64,000 nt of DNA. Origin: Diphasiastrum complanatum. Lineage: Eukaryota > Streptophyta > Lycopodiopsida > Lycopodiales > Lycopodiaceae. The translations under genes and the position numbers were made by a program. This document shows positions 46,901-59,151 of this stretch, in pieces. The notes under the pieces are model-generated. The model was not told where the DNA came from, did not search any database, and worked only from the letters and a program-made list of their open reading frames with translations. The stretch lies in contig CM055107.1 in assembly GCA_029204225.1 (NCBI GenBank), forward strand, positions 30,839,410-30,903,409, read 5' to 3'. How positions within the stretch are numbered: the first letter of the stretch is position 1; the number at the start of each line of letters is the position of its first letter.

Positions 46901-48714
46901 GATAAATCTGCTGTCCAACCACTGCGATGGATCTGAGAAAAACTCCTGCCAAAGCTGTTCAGTTCTGACGACTCTGCCTACAAGCCCTAACTCAACATGC
47001 TTCAGAAGTTTGGAGAATACGATTAAGGAAAATCGACGTGGCTTTGATAATGTCTGGAAATTCATCTCTCCTCAGCCAAGCTATGCGGGTGGAAAAAAAA
47101 ACATAAGAAAAATAAAACCATACCAGAGATTTCAGGTGTTGAACAACTCAGTTGTCTCTGAACTTGATATTGTGTCATGGCAGCTAGCCTGGCATGTACC
47201 CAAGGAGGATTAAACGTACTGTCAATCCATAGTGCCTTCTTTGCAGTCTTATGTTTAAAGTCGGGAGATCTCAGATTTCTCTGAAAAGAAATAAATGAAT
47301 GCAACCTGAGCAGCCATAGCTTCAAGCAAATCTACTCGAATGATCAGAACTCTTGAAATAGAGTAGATTGCAATCCTCAAAGCTGCTTAAGGTACCAGAA
47401 TTTTCCTTTTCTTGCAATAATCAAAGCAAGGGCAGACGTTGAAGCACCAACTCCAACAAGTGCTCATAGAACAAGCTACTGAGCTGTCACACTGCGCTAA
47501 ACAATCAAAGCGCTAGCCTCCTGTAAGATTAACACGCATGCCGGCAGATTGAGAGGAACTCAATCCCCCTCACATCATCTTGCGTTTGAATGAATGAATA
47601 CCATAGGGTACTGGGAATTTCACCTTATCTTTCCTATTGTCCCACCACTGTGAAGGTTCTGAGAAGAACTCCTCCCAAAGTTGTGTTGTTCTCGATGCTG
47701 GGCCTGCAGGAGAGCGAGAGAGACAGAAAATCTTTCAATAAATTTACAACTAATCTTTCCAGGTCAGCCAGAGAGAAAAGATCAGGCTATTCTGTGGATG
47801 AGAACCAGACGATCAAAGCGATTTTGCAATGTGAGTGCAGTACAGGTGCGAACAAAGATTTCTGCTTCTCCCACGCATTCAATTGATGAAGAAGCAGTAG
47901 TAGAAGATGATGGTGATGATAATTGTTGTGGAGGTTGTCGGTGGAGAGTAGCAAGCTTTGATTGTAGCCAAGAAGGGCTAAACCTATCATTAATCCACAA
48001 GGCCTTCTCAGTAGTCTTGTGTTTGAAGTCCGGGGCTTCTGAATTTCCCTGCCAAACAGCCATCCAGTCAAGCTAAGCTGGCGAGGGCCATTTTTCAAAG
48101 CATGTTCCAAATTGATTGTCCCACAATACAGCATGTGAGCATTGGATTTGCATTCTTGCCGAAATCAAGAAAACTACTAGTTAGTATCTTACCTTATCAA
48201 ACCTTTTGTCCCACCATTTCGAAGGATCCAAGAAGAACTGCTGCCAGAGCCGTTCCACTCTGTATGCCTTGTCTGCAAGCCCATAGCCAAAAACCATTAG
48301 CACATCAAAACAAGAGAGTAACAAAACACACAGCACAGTAGTAGTTTATCACACCTAACTAGCTAACAAAAAATATAAGAACAAGAAACAGCCACATGAT
48401 TCAAACTCAGAGCAGAGCAGGGCTAAACTCCCACGTTGTTCCTCCAAGGCATTTGTCATCGAACTTTCTGCTGCCATAGGACGACAACTACAAGCAGAAG
48501 AAGAAGGAAGAAGACGAGTAGGATTGATGGAATTAGAGCAGGATGAAGAGGCGTAATTGTTTGTGATAAGGAGTGTGATTGGGATTCTGCTGGGGGCGCT
48601 CCAAAGCGCAAGAAATTGAGAAGGAGATGGATCGGAATAGAAGAAGAAGAAGTGAGGAGGATGAGGGTTCCAACAAAGGCCTATGCCTCCTCCTCTTCCT
48701 CCAGCTGCTGCCAT
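43969..48714 (-). CDS. PDF-motif/PPR fusion protein, E class (DYW lost), organelle RNA/DNA-binding
   Basis: Proposed exons (minus strand): 48714-48435, 48272-48193, 48048-47811, 47703-47624, 47280-47124, 46977-46898, 46692-46547 and 46420-43969. All are GT/AG and phases add up to 1170 codons plus TGA. Exon 1 (about 93 aa) is a Ser/Pro/Arg leader, a likely organelle-targeting peptide; the ATG at 48714 is chosen because the paralogue starts alike. Exons 2-7 encode three PDF motifs in two-exon units: LWQQFFLDPSKWWDKRF + PDFKHK, LWEEFFSEPSQWWDN + PDFKHK, LWQEFFSDPSQWLDS + PDFKHK (third has WW to WL). PDF motifs are known from OSB proteins that bind single-stranded DNA. Exon 8 is an array of PLS-type PPR motifs with six DMYAKC modules of about 100 residues, then E1/E2 to KVPGLD. 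The end of exon 3 is the least sure (47811 or 47844). Confidence 0.85.
46547..48272 (-). other. Three tandem PDF motifs encoded by six exons
   Basis: The repeat unit is an exon of exactly 80 nt (48272-48193, 47703-47624, 46977-46898) encoding LWxxFFxxPSxWW, then a longer exon starting in phase 0 with xPxxPDFKHKxTxxALWI. Identical exon sizes and phases imply duplication of a two-exon cassette. The linker after the first unit is Ser/Thr/Gln-rich. Confidence 0.8.
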
Positions 48715-48762
48715 GCCTGCTTTGCTTGGCTGCGCTTGCAGATCACAAATGTGAGGGATCAA

Positions 48763-49826
48763 ATTTGCTTGATGATATATTATCTCGCTTCATGTGCTAT
48801 GCTTAATTCAATTAGAGCCATTCCTCCAAAGGCCACACCTATTATGAAACCAGCCTTGCAATGCCATGTTAAGGAGTCACTCTACTTGGCCACCTGGAGT
48901 ACCCAATTCCTTACTCCAATTCCTCCATGGCACTCTACTTGGCCACATGAAGCACCGAGTTCTTGGCTCTGAGTTCTTGGCTCTGGAACTAATGTCAAGA
49001 AAATGGCTCACATGGAGCAAATTCGTGAGCCACTTCATAGCACTCCGTTCCTAGATGGGGTTGCACAGCCAGGCTAGCTTAAGCACCTAGTCCCTGGCTA
49101 AGCAACCAAGAACTAGCTCAAAAAAAACCTCATGTGTGCAGGCTTTAATGAGAAGCCAACCCTGTGACTCATCCCTCATGTGACTCCTTGCCAGGCAGAA
49201 TGTCATTTCTCGGGCTACTTGCATTGTGTAATAAGCACATTGGCCTTTTTTTTTTTTTTTTTAGCAACCATTATAAAACTAAATCTTCATCTAAAAACAA
49301 TGGATCCATCTCTAAACATCAAAATCATTCTACTTTTTTTCCTCTCTCATGACATGGTTAGTTTATGAACATTATGCTTTTTAAGGTATGTGAAAATGGG
49401 CACAAAAAGCCACATGTGATTGTTACATAACTGGAATCCTTGGCCCAAAATAATGAGGTGAGACATTCAAAGCAAGGTGATTGATATGAGAGAATTTTTG
49501 TCGGGCTTTCATATCAAAAAAACATTGCATTCTAAAATAGTTAAAACTAAAATAAAATTGATTCTATTGCTCAAACTTCCATATAAGTGACAACCTCACC
49601 TTAAAGCAATTAGTCACAATAGCTTACTGCTAATGCAAAAAGCTAAAGCATTTTAGCCTTTCAACTCTTTGCACTAGTTACTTTTTTGGCCCAACTTCAT
49701 GGCAGGGGTATCGCAATCAATGATTCAAAAGTTGATTTGGCAACTTCATACAACAACTCAAGATTATTTAGATTTTGAACGTTAAAGAAAAGGAATTTTG
49801 AGAATGCAAATTAACAAACAATAAAA

Positions 49827-49828
<2 letters not shown>
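48763..49828. other. Upstream region of the minus-strand PPR gene
   Basis: Presumed promoter and 5' flank. A short direct repeat (CACTCTACTTGGCCAC, 48878 and 48931) and a T17 run near 49245 are present. No TATA box could be assigned with confidence and no other gene was seen. Confidence 0.4.

Positions 49829-49905
<77 letters not shown>
49829..49905. repeat. (CT)n microsatellite
   Basis: About 77 bp of uninterrupted CT. The minus frame across it is an RE repeat and not a gene. Confidence 0.95.
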
Positions 49906-49909
<4 letters not shown>

Positions 49910-50734
49910 CTTCGTTGTAAAAAAATATGCATGTAGTTGCACATGAAAATGCCTTTGCTGCTTAAAGATGTGCATGCCCTTGTTTACATGCACGTTAGAA
50001 GAGGTGCGATAGTCAATTTGGCTTGCCTTATGAGATATTGAACAAATTTCTACATATGGTAATTTTGATGTTGCCAATTTACCGTCTTTCTCAATGAGCT
50101 TTGCCATATCACTTGTTTCTCTACTGTCTTTACACATGCAATTCATTGTCGTCACATGCGTAGTAGAAGATGTGCAATAGTCGTTCTTGCATGCCTTCTT
50201 TGGTTGACAAAGATTATTTGAGAATAACCTCCTCTAATTGTAGAGCTTCATGCAAATTGTAAATTGGAAGTGATGGTGCCCAATTTGGAGGTTGATGTTG
50301 ATTAAGAACCGGGAAAGATAGTTTAAGAAAAGACAAACTCTCTTGTTACTTTTAGATATGGATCTACTTGACCATTTTTTCACCTCTAGATCCAAGTGGT
50401 TAGATTCTAAAATTTTTAGATAATAGATCGGATTTATTTTTCTCGACTTGCTATATCATCAAAAATTATAATTAGATTTGAAAAAAAATAGATAGATAAA
50501 TAAATAAATTGCTAGGTTTTAGAGTATACACTTAAATCTTATTGATAGATGTGCACCTGGCAGAGTGGGCTAGAAAATCTGCCCAATGTAGCGTTCTTGA
50601 GAGATGAAAATTCCAACCCCTTCTTGTACAAATATAAGACCAAGATAAAAGTGCAATAGGCCTAAATCTGAGGTTTCAAAAACCATACCAAGATCAAGTA
50701 TCACGACATCAATCTGTTGCTCATTACTTTCCGT

Positions 50735-51050
50735 AATAATAATATCGAATGGAATTCAGTTGAGAAAGAATATGTGTCGAATAACCAATTTCTCGATATT
50801 GCTTCAAGAATTGGTTCTTTAAATCTGTTCAAGTGGAAACTAGGGCTGGTTCAATCTGACTGAACCAAGTTCTAGCTTCTTTTCTTAATAATCCAGGAAA
50901 AATCCTCAATTTATCCACATCGAGACTTTCTTTATTATTGACTACTATGGACTCGAATTGAGACACATAGCTATCAGCATCCCTTGAGGCTCTTCCCTTG
51001 AAATAATCATATCAAATCGTGGAGGAAAATTGCATTTATAAACGACAACT
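50735..51050 (-). pseudogene. Ty3/gypsy gag fragment
   Basis: The minus strand reads DADSYVSQFESIVVNNKESL, DVDKLRIFPGLLRKEARTWF, SQIEPALVST, then after one stop DLKNQFLKQYREIGYSTHIL. This is the Retrotrans_gag pattern (LRxFPxxLxxxAxxWF...FxxxF). It is flanked by no recognisable LTR. Confidence 0.8.
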
Positions 51051-51533
51051 ACATGGGCTGACAATGGGGCATTCTCTTTAAATCCGCTAGGATTTGGTGC
51101 AGTTTGCCAGTTTCAGAGCATGAGATGAGTGTAATGTAGGTGAATTCAACATATGCTACTAAGTAAACCTAGGGCTTAATCAATGCCAGTAGATGATGAG
51201 TGGCGGGACCCACTAGGCACCCAACAGGAATGCATGGATTACGCGTATTTGCATATCAACAAAATTTACAACCCAGAGAAGTTGCTACCTTGAAGATGTG
51301 GTTAGCATCACCTCCTTCAAGGTGCCAAGCCCATCATTGTTGGCACGTATGGCAAGAACAGGTGTTGTGGGTTTCTTTTGTGTGGGGACCACACCAACCC
51401 ATGAAAATTGCCAACGTTAGTCAATTTTATGACACATCAAAATTGGGCTAAAGTAGATTTTATAAAGAATAAAAATATGTAAAAATAGCTAGTTATAAAG
51501 TTGAAATGGCAAATAATATATAGACAATAAATG
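51051..51533. other. Intergenic, nothing recognised
   Basis: Slightly more GC-rich than its surroundings; one 83-codon frame (51200-51451) without family features. Confidence 0.35.
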
Positions 51534-51669
51534 GCAGCTAGGGGTCTCAATCTGCCCAAATGGACCATCGATACTATTTAAGTAACAATGGACTACTAAT
51601 AGATTGTGTGACAGGTAGGGGTCTCAACCCCCCCAAATGGACTACTGATACTATTTAAATAACAATGGC
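51534..51669. repeat. Two-copy imperfect direct repeat, period ~77 bp
   Basis: TAGGGGTCTCAA..CCCAAATGGAC followed by GATACTATTTAA(A/G)TAACAATGG occurs twice (51540-51598 and 51616-51669). Confidence 0.8.
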
Positions 51670-52080
51670 CATAGAATTGGTCCTAATGTTTTATTTGACT
51701 CTTTGGCATTAACAATTTTTGGTTGCCCATTGATGTAACCCAAGTTTATATAAATGTAGCGGAATGCCTGATATTTTTTGTGAGGTCTATTTATGCCAAA
51801 ACTTATATGAAAATCAAGGACCAAGAGGAGAGATTTGTAAAATATCACTATTCGACACAAATTGGAAGGGTAAATGGGAACCAAATGGCCACTTCCGAGA
51901 ATTTTTTGTTATAACAAAAAAAGCTAAAAGCAAATAAATTGATTGGGGTTGTAAGTGATATGCAAATATAGGAAGAAGAGTCACGAAGACCTTACACCAA
52001 GGGAAAAAAAATGATTGTATGCATGTGTAGAGTTATCAATAGCAATTCTATGAATAGGTGGTCCATGCTTAAGACTCTAT
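51670..52080. other. Intergenic, nothing recognised
   Basis: AT-rich sequence without recognisable features. Confidence 0.35.
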
Positions 52081-52089
52081 TCTAGGTGA

Positions 52090-52373
52090 ATCTATGTATA
52101 GGGAACTTAGGGCTATGCATGGCTATGTGCCCAGGATGCTTTTGCCTCTATATATTGGGTCCAAACTCGCCCTACTCCTCATTGTGATCATTGATTCATT
52201 GCCAGGGTTTCACTCTACATTCATGTTTCTTATTCCTTGGCTTGGGGGTGAAGCTTCTAGAGTTGATTGGTTGCTTCTACTTGGTTGGATGGTTGCTCCA
52301 TAGTGTGTTTTCCATTGTGTATTGTCTTGTAAGCAGGATCTTAGGGAGTTTCTCTTATAGTGGTATCAGAGCA
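52090..52373 (+). repeat. LTR 3' end with primer-binding site
   Basis: A CTATATATTGGGTCC word near 52150 and CTCTTATAG are followed by TGGTATCAGAGCA at 52361-52373, the initiator-Met primer-binding site. So 52090-52360 is the right end of a 5' LTR. The left end was not determined and no gag follows. Confidence 0.6.
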
Positions 52374-53400
52374 AGGCTTACGAAGTTTGGAGAACATGGA
52401 GAAGGGCTACCTTTCATCGAAATTTCGGATTGGATCATTGGAATTCTCTTCCAAGGTGGATAGCAAGGGTGCAAGTGAGTGTACTATCCCAGTTTCAATT
52501 TGCATGTTGCTAAGATCCATTACTCTTGGGATTCTTTGTGGTTTTATGGAGAATTGTCCTTGAAGGCCAATTTGTTATGCTTTTTTGGAGTTTTTTCTTG
52601 TGTAGATCAAATCTTTGGTAAATCTGAATTTTTCAGCAAGTGTACTTTTGTTTTAGGGTTCATTAATGATGAAATTAACGATGCATGCCAGTTCTCTTCA
52701 ATGATTTATAATTCTAAGCTATGTTTTGGTCAAAATTGCTGGTTTTTCATGCTCTTTGGCACAAAATAGATAGTAAGAACCAAAATCCAGCAAGATCAGA
52801 TCAATTAGATGGTTGTAATTCTGTAAATTGGTTTGCATGTGTTAGAGAAAGAGTTGTATGTCATGAATTTCCACTCTATTGTGATGAAAAAATCGAAAAA
52901 TAGTCAAAAATTATCATTTTTGCTTGTTTTTTCATGGAGTTGGATAGTAGGTGGTTGTAAAACACCATGTAGAGCTTGTAAAGAGGTGGACCAGAGTTTT
53001 TTGAAGCTTTCCCTGAAGTTAGAACAAAGAATTCTACCAATTGAACTTGTAAGAAGTCAAAAAAGTTAAAAAAATGACCATTTTTGGTGATTTTTGGGGG
53101 ATGGATTTCTCCAAATCCATAAGGAGATCATTCTGGAATTAATTACAGCATGATTAGGATGCCTTTTTACCTTCCCATCAAGCTATCAGACCTGTGAATT
53201 GCACCATCTCCATCAAGTTTGAAGCTATTTTGACTTCTACAAATCAAGAAATTTTCGTTCTCACCCTATACTGCATCTTAGGACACATTTGATTGTCAAA
53301 AATATCCATCCCAAAATAGATTATTAGCCTTTAAAACGAAGACAATTCAAACTTCTCAAAGCACTTCTAATACGAATAATAGATCAACCAAGGCCCAAAG
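52374..53400. other. Presumed leader of the element above, non-coding
   Basis: No coding resemblance was found in about 1 kb after the primer-binding site. Confidence 0.35.
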
Positions 53401-53419
53401 AATATTTAACAAGGCCTAC

Positions 53420-53500
53420 TTTGTTGAGCCAGGAAGAGATCATTTGGTTTGTAAACTCAACAAAGCCATATATGGATTGGAATTAAAGCCACCGACTTGC
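53420..53500 (+). pseudogene. Tiny Copia RT fragment
   Basis: One frame reads FVEPGRDHLVCKLNKAIYGL and ELKP, the Copia RT segment between the FLNG and YVDD motifs. About 27 codons remain. Confidence 0.7.
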
Positions 53501-53792
53501 ATCAATTGTCAGCAAGTGAATTTCCAGGAAGTCCTAACTTGTAATGAGGATTGTGACTGATGTAGTGTGCTTTGCATGCCAGTTTGAAATTGGGTTAATA
53601 ACATTAGAAATCGGACAGTGTTTCGATTTTTTCAATTTCGATTGCCTTTTACACTAACAGTATTTTCGTCAGAATTTTCGAATTACATAAAATAAAGCAA
53701 AATTTGATGTTTCCAAAAAAAAAATCAAAATTTTGGTCATTTTTTTGTTATATATGAAATCAGTTTAGATAAGTGAATTGATTAAACTGAGT

Positions 53793-56300
53793 TTACCGGT
53801 CAGAATTGATCGCAGTGTTTTCACGATAGGCTTTCTTGTTGGATGAATATCCAACCATTACTCCTTTGCTTGCACAAGGATCATCCTTCTTTCTCGTTTC
53901 CAAGAGAATATGGACAAAGCATATGCATCCAAATACTCTAAGGTGTTCAACCTTAGGTTTCTTCAAATAAAGTGCTTCATATGGTGACTTTCCTCCAAGT
54001 GCAACATGAGGGAGTCGATTGCAAAGATAGTTTGAACAATTGATCGCCTCACCCCAAAAGTCTTTTGGCAAGGATGCCTCAATTCTAATGGTTTTGGCAC
54101 ATTTACACAATGTTCTGTTCTTTCTTTCAGCCACCCCATTTTGAGATGGTGTATATGCATAAGAAAACTCCCTTTTAATGCCTTCAAGCTCACAATAGTC
54201 ATGAAATTTATTGGAAGTGTGTTCACCACCTCCATCACTTCTAAGAATCTTGATTTGTATGAAAATTGCTTTTCAACTAGAGCTTTAAACTTTAGGAAAT
54301 AGTCAAATACCATAGACTTTGAAGCTAGAAGATATACTCAAGTATATCTAGTGAAATCATCAATGAAAGTTACAAACCAAGTAGCACCACCCTTGCTCTT
54401 TGAAGATGAGAAGGGCACATCCGAGTGTATGAGCTCCAATGGATGTGTAGTCTTGATAGATGACTTTGAAAAAGGCTTCTTATGAGACTTAGATATGGCA
54501 CAAGACTCACATGGCATGAAATTCTTGGAGATAAGATTAGGCAAGCCAATACCTTTGGCTTTCTTGACCATGGACACCATAGAACTATAGTTAGGATGTC
54601 CCAACCTTCTATGCCAAAGTTTCTCCAGAAAAATATGAGAAGCAAAAGCACCATCACAAGAGTTAGCATACTCTTTGGGATCAAGCTTGTAGATTCCACC
54701 ATATCTAGACCCAAATGCAAGGATCTCATCATGATTCTTGATATCAACATTGAAATTCACATCTAGTCCACTATCAAACAATTGCCCAACACTAATAAGA
54801 TTTTTGTTAACTTGTGAAGTACATTAGACAGAGAAAGAACTCTTGATGAAGAAAGCTTTAAGGGAATGGTCCCTATGCCCTCATGATCATTTGTTGTGTA
54901 GATGGACTTCTTGGCTCCTTCAAAAGGTGACATAGATGAAAAAGAATGCTTGGAGCTACACATATGTGAAGAAGCTCCACTGTCAATATACCATGAACCA
55001 TCCTTCTTGAAAGGTGATGAAGAAAAACTTGAGACCATAAGCGATCCCTCTCCATCACTTGCATGAGCATCTTCCATCTCTTCATTAGAAATGTTGGCTT
55101 GCTTGAATTGACTCTTCTTCTTGAAGCAATTGGTGGCATAATGCCCCTTCTTGCCACAAAAGAAACACTTGATGTTTTTCTACTTCTTCTTGGATGTGGA
55201 AGCTTGAGAGGACTCATCCTCTTCTCCTTTATTCTTTGCCTCATAGATGGACTTGAGAGTATCCCAAACATCTTTGGCATTAGTACAAGCACCAATTCTC
55301 TTAAGGTGTCATTTGAGACATTCATCTTTATATAATGCAAAGCCATACTAGCTCTCTTTTTGTACTTTGGAATTTCTTGAGGAATTTGTGGTTCTTCTTC
55401 AATTCCAAGTACAATATCCATCACATCTTGTAGTATTAAGACAGATTCCACACGTGCCAGCACCTGAAATTTCGTACAGTACCTGATCTGGACCATTCAA
55501 ATTGGTTTGAAGCTTTAAATCACCAGAAAACTACAAACTAGCTAGAAAGTAGAATCTGGACAATTCCTAGCTTGAAATTTGATCAAATCTGCAAACTTTT
55601 TGATTAGATTTGCTTGTAAAACTTAGGTAGGCTCTGATACCATGCTGAATTCACATGTGTGGGATGCCATACACATGTACTTTTGATCTCCTAAGCCCAA
55701 TAATACCATAAAGATCAGACTAGCATTGGTTGTCAATAGGAAAGCTGATCATACAAGAAATATTATTGTGTTACAAGCAAGATCCGTCAACAAAACATAA
55801 GACTAAGCATCATAAATGCCTCAACTCGACTAGAGAGAGAAAATAGAAAGTACAAAACTCGTGTAGAGAGAGAGGGCACAAAGAGCTTGTCTCCAAATTT
55901 GCAATTCACACAAATTTCAACATTTTCTCAATGAGAGTACATCACATATATATAGATCCATGGACTCTTCTCCTACTTTGAGTTGAATTGGAGTTGTGAA
56001 TCCACCTCTCAAGCTATCTAAACTATTCTCAAGCCACCTCACTAAGTCTAATTGTGCCACCTAGTCTTTTCATGCATTAAATGTGGCATGTAAAGTACAA
56101 ATGGCAATTCCTATGGTAGCTCGAGTTTCTACTTCTACCTACCTTGAATATTTTTTTTTTCTAAAATGGGTCTTTACTAAGCCAAAAGAGCTCAATTCAT
56201 CTTTGGCATTTTTAGGACCCCTACTCACAACATTAGATAGATTTTTCCAATATTTTGACAATCTAAATGTGGTGTCATAGTAGTATAATTGAATTCTTCA
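53793..56300 (-). mobile_element. 5' half of a Copia element: LTR, PBS, gag, protease, integrase
   Basis: Minus strand order: LTR from about 56300 (TGAAGAATTC) to 55643 (CAGCA), primer-binding site TGGTATCAGAGCC (55642-55630), gag from about 55500 (VESVLILQDVMDIVLG, KMNVSNDTLREL), zinc knuckle CFFCGKKGHYATNC near 55140, protease WYIDSGASSHM (about 54980), gag-pre-integrase LWHRRLGHPNYSSM with the zinc-binding CESC, then integrase core DVPFSSSKSKGG, FIDDFTRYT, SDGGGEH and NGVAERKNRT, ending SPYEALYLKKP and RVFGCICF. Frameshifts split it. It stops abruptly at 53793 and RT, RNase H and the 3' LTR are absent. Confidence 0.88.
55643..56300 (-). repeat. 5' LTR of the truncated Copia
   Basis: About 658 bp. 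It contains CACATGTGTGG, the AGAGAGAGAA box pair (55830-55875) and a TATATATAG word near 55950. The start is set by resemblance to the LTR start at 41658. Confidence 0.65.
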
Positions 56301-57605
56301 CCTAGACATTTGAGATTTCTGAATCATTGATAATTAACTTGAGTAGTTGATTACTCCAGGGTGAAGTTAATTGGTAAAATGATCAGTGTGATGTGGATTC
56401 ACCAAAAATTGATGGTTTTGGTTTATATTGCTTCTAAGACGCATGATTAGTGAATCATCCCGGTTCATCAGTTGAAATTATGTGCATTGGATATACAATA
56501 TTCTTGGGATAGAGTATTCCTTAGTTAAGGAAAGGACTCAGCTCATTAGTGATTGTATCCCAGAGAGCTCAATTGGATAACGAATCATAATGAATCTAAG
56601 AATAATAACTGAATTGATATTCAGCGGGGCTTTGGGTATCTAGATTTCATTCTAGATTGTAACCTAAAGTTTTGTAGTTGAAGATGATTGTCATTTTGGT
56701 ATGCTTTCTATCTTTAATTACCAGTGGTTTATAGAACTTGAATATCTCACATTTCAGTTAAAAAATCCTGGTTGGAGAGTATTCCTAAAATCCAGTATTT
56801 TTTTGTTGGAAAAAATTTTGGAATGATTCTTACTTTTCCTGAGTTATGTGGAACATATACTCTAGTATCCTGTAAATGATTAAGTATGATTTTGATTCCA
56901 GGAAATTATGATTGACGAATCATACGAATTTAAATATTTATGATCGACGGATCATAAATAGATACTTAATTATTGTTAGAGGATTATATGGAATTGTGAA
57001 GATTCTTAAGTGTGATGATTAATTCTTGATCTATTATTTGAGTAAGAATTCGGATAAGTGTTTTGAATCTCTCTACTCCAGTATTATTGAGAACCTATGG
57101 ATATCACAAATATTCTCACAAGATATATATAATATTTGTGGAGGATTTAATTTTTTTTTGTGGATGTTATTCTACTACAGTTATGGTCTGCAGATGCTTG
57201 AGTACAGTTCTTCATCTGATTGGATCTCCAGTTATCTTAGGAGATAGACAAGTCTATTAAGATGAATGAATGCTCTTTTCTTGTATTTGGTGCTAGAAAC
57301 ATGAGCATTTAACTCAAAAGAGTATCTGGGATACTCATACTTGAGTTTTAATCATTCTATATCTTAATGATTCTCCTAGAGATTCTAATTGAATGAATTT
57401 TCATATCTTAGAATTTGGATTCTAAGGATATTTGTATTTATAAGCTTATGAATTATCTGTCAGAGTTGTAGATAATTTCAGACTGTAATTATAATTATTT
57501 TATTATTTCTTTAACTTTGATCTTTTAAGTTAGATTATTTCACTCAGAGTTTCATGTAAGTGTTCTACATTAAGGTGATGTTACTAACTTGTGATGAATG
57601 TAACC
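56301..57605. other. Intergenic, nothing recognised
   Basis: AT-rich, with runs of GATGA/ATCAT words (for example three AATCAT repeats near 56450 and 56930). No coding family. Confidence 0.35.
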
Positions 57606-57609
57606 CAGA

Positions 57610-59145
57610 TGAAAAATTTACCTCTTAGTGTACTTTTCAAACCTGAACCAAACCTGGACATTGGTCGACTTCCCCACTCACAAGAGAGTTATCGACAAAA
57701 AGTGGATCTTCAAGAAGAAAATCAACTCTGATGATTCCATTGCTAAATGGAAAGCACGACTGGTGGCTAAAGGATTCACTCAAGTCCAAGGAGTGGATTA
57801 TCAAGAAATTTTTAATCTTATCGTCAAGATGCAGTCAATCAGGACTCTGATTGCATTAGCAGTCGTAGAAGACCTCGAAATGCACCAAATGGATGTCAAG
57901 ACAACATTTCTCAATGGCAACGTCAAAGAGGAGCTGTATACCTTCCAACTGGAAGGATTCGACGTCAAAGGCCAAGAGCACAAAGTGTGCAAGCTGCACA
58001 AAGCAATCTATGGTCTGAAACAGGTCGCAAGAGCATGGTTCGATAGAATCAACTCTTATCTCATTCAATTGGGATTTGCAAACAATTCAGCTGACTTTAA
58101 TGTTAATTCGAAGCATATAGGCACCAATTCAGTTCACATAGCTCTTTACGTAGAAGCTGCATTCATCTTGTGTAACGGCACTTCTCTTCAGCACACTACT
58201 AAGAGTGATTTGTCAAAGGAATTTGACATGACTGATTTAGGAGCTATCCATTCTTTGCTAGGAAATTACATTACTAGAAATAGGCTTCAGAAGAAGATCT
58301 ATCTTAGCCAGCAGACAAATCTAAAAGGCATTTTAAAAAAGTTTCATATGTTTGATTGTAAACCAATTTATACTCCAATGGATCCAAGTATAGTATTGAC
58401 TAAACCTACTTGTGCTGATTCTTATAGTGAAATACTCGACATAGCAAAGTACCCTTATCATTCACTAATAGGATCTTTGATGTATGCAATGTTGTGTACT
58501 AAACTAGATTTAGCATACACTGTTAGCACATTAAGTCAATTCATGTCTAATCCTAGGATCTCTCATTGGAAAGCATTAAAGAGAGTGATAAGATATATTC
58601 AGGGAAGTTTAGATCACATTTTATGTTATGATGGAAATGTTATCGACCCACTCGTCGTGCAAGGCTACTCCGACTCATATTGGGAAGGAACAGTCTCTAC
58701 CATAAAATCTACCTCCGGGTTTTGTTTCTATCTGGCAAGGGGACCGATTTCGTGGAACTCAAAGAAGCAGAAATCAGTTGCGCTTTCTTCGACCCAGACA
58801 GAGTACATCACAACATGTCAAGCTTCAAAAGAAGCTGTATGGATCAGATTGTTACTTCACGACTTACATCACACTCAGTTCAATGCTACCACCATTCTGT
58901 GTGACAACTTGAGCTATATTTCACTATCACTGAATCCCAGATTTCATGCAAATCCAAGCAAATAGAAATCCAGTATCATTTTATTTGGGAGAAAGTTTTC
59001 TCAGGGCAAGCGATCCTTCAATACTGCTCCACAACAAAAATGGTTGCAGTCATCTTCACCAAAGCGCTTCCCAAGATCAAGAATCAGAAGTTCTTCAACA
59101 TGTTGAACCTGACGAAATTACCAAGGAACCAACCGTGACTTTAAG
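57610..59145 (+). pseudogene. Copia RT-RNase H, long frame but mutated active site
   Basis: A 445-codon open frame (57628-58965) starts within RT at NQTWTLVDFPTHKRVIDKKW and includes ARLVAKGFTQVQGVDYQEIF, QMDVKTTFLNGN, KAIYGLKQVARAWFD, TDLGAIHSLLGNYI, YHSLIGSLMYAMLCTKLDLA, GYSDSYWEGTVSTIKSTSGF and SKKQKSVALSSTQTEY. The YVDD box reads YVEA, so both aspartates are gone and RT would be inactive. In the next frame the protein continues through SIQY-type residues and TKALPKIKNQKFFNMLNL to about 59135. Integrase is missing upstream. The long intact frame with a dead site suggests either recent decay or mobilisation by other elements. Confidence 0.9.
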
Positions 59146-59151
59146 GAGGAC

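Noticed and set aside
48579-48972. Plus-strand frames opposite PPR exon 1
   Set aside because: Antisense shadows of the Ser-rich leader exon.
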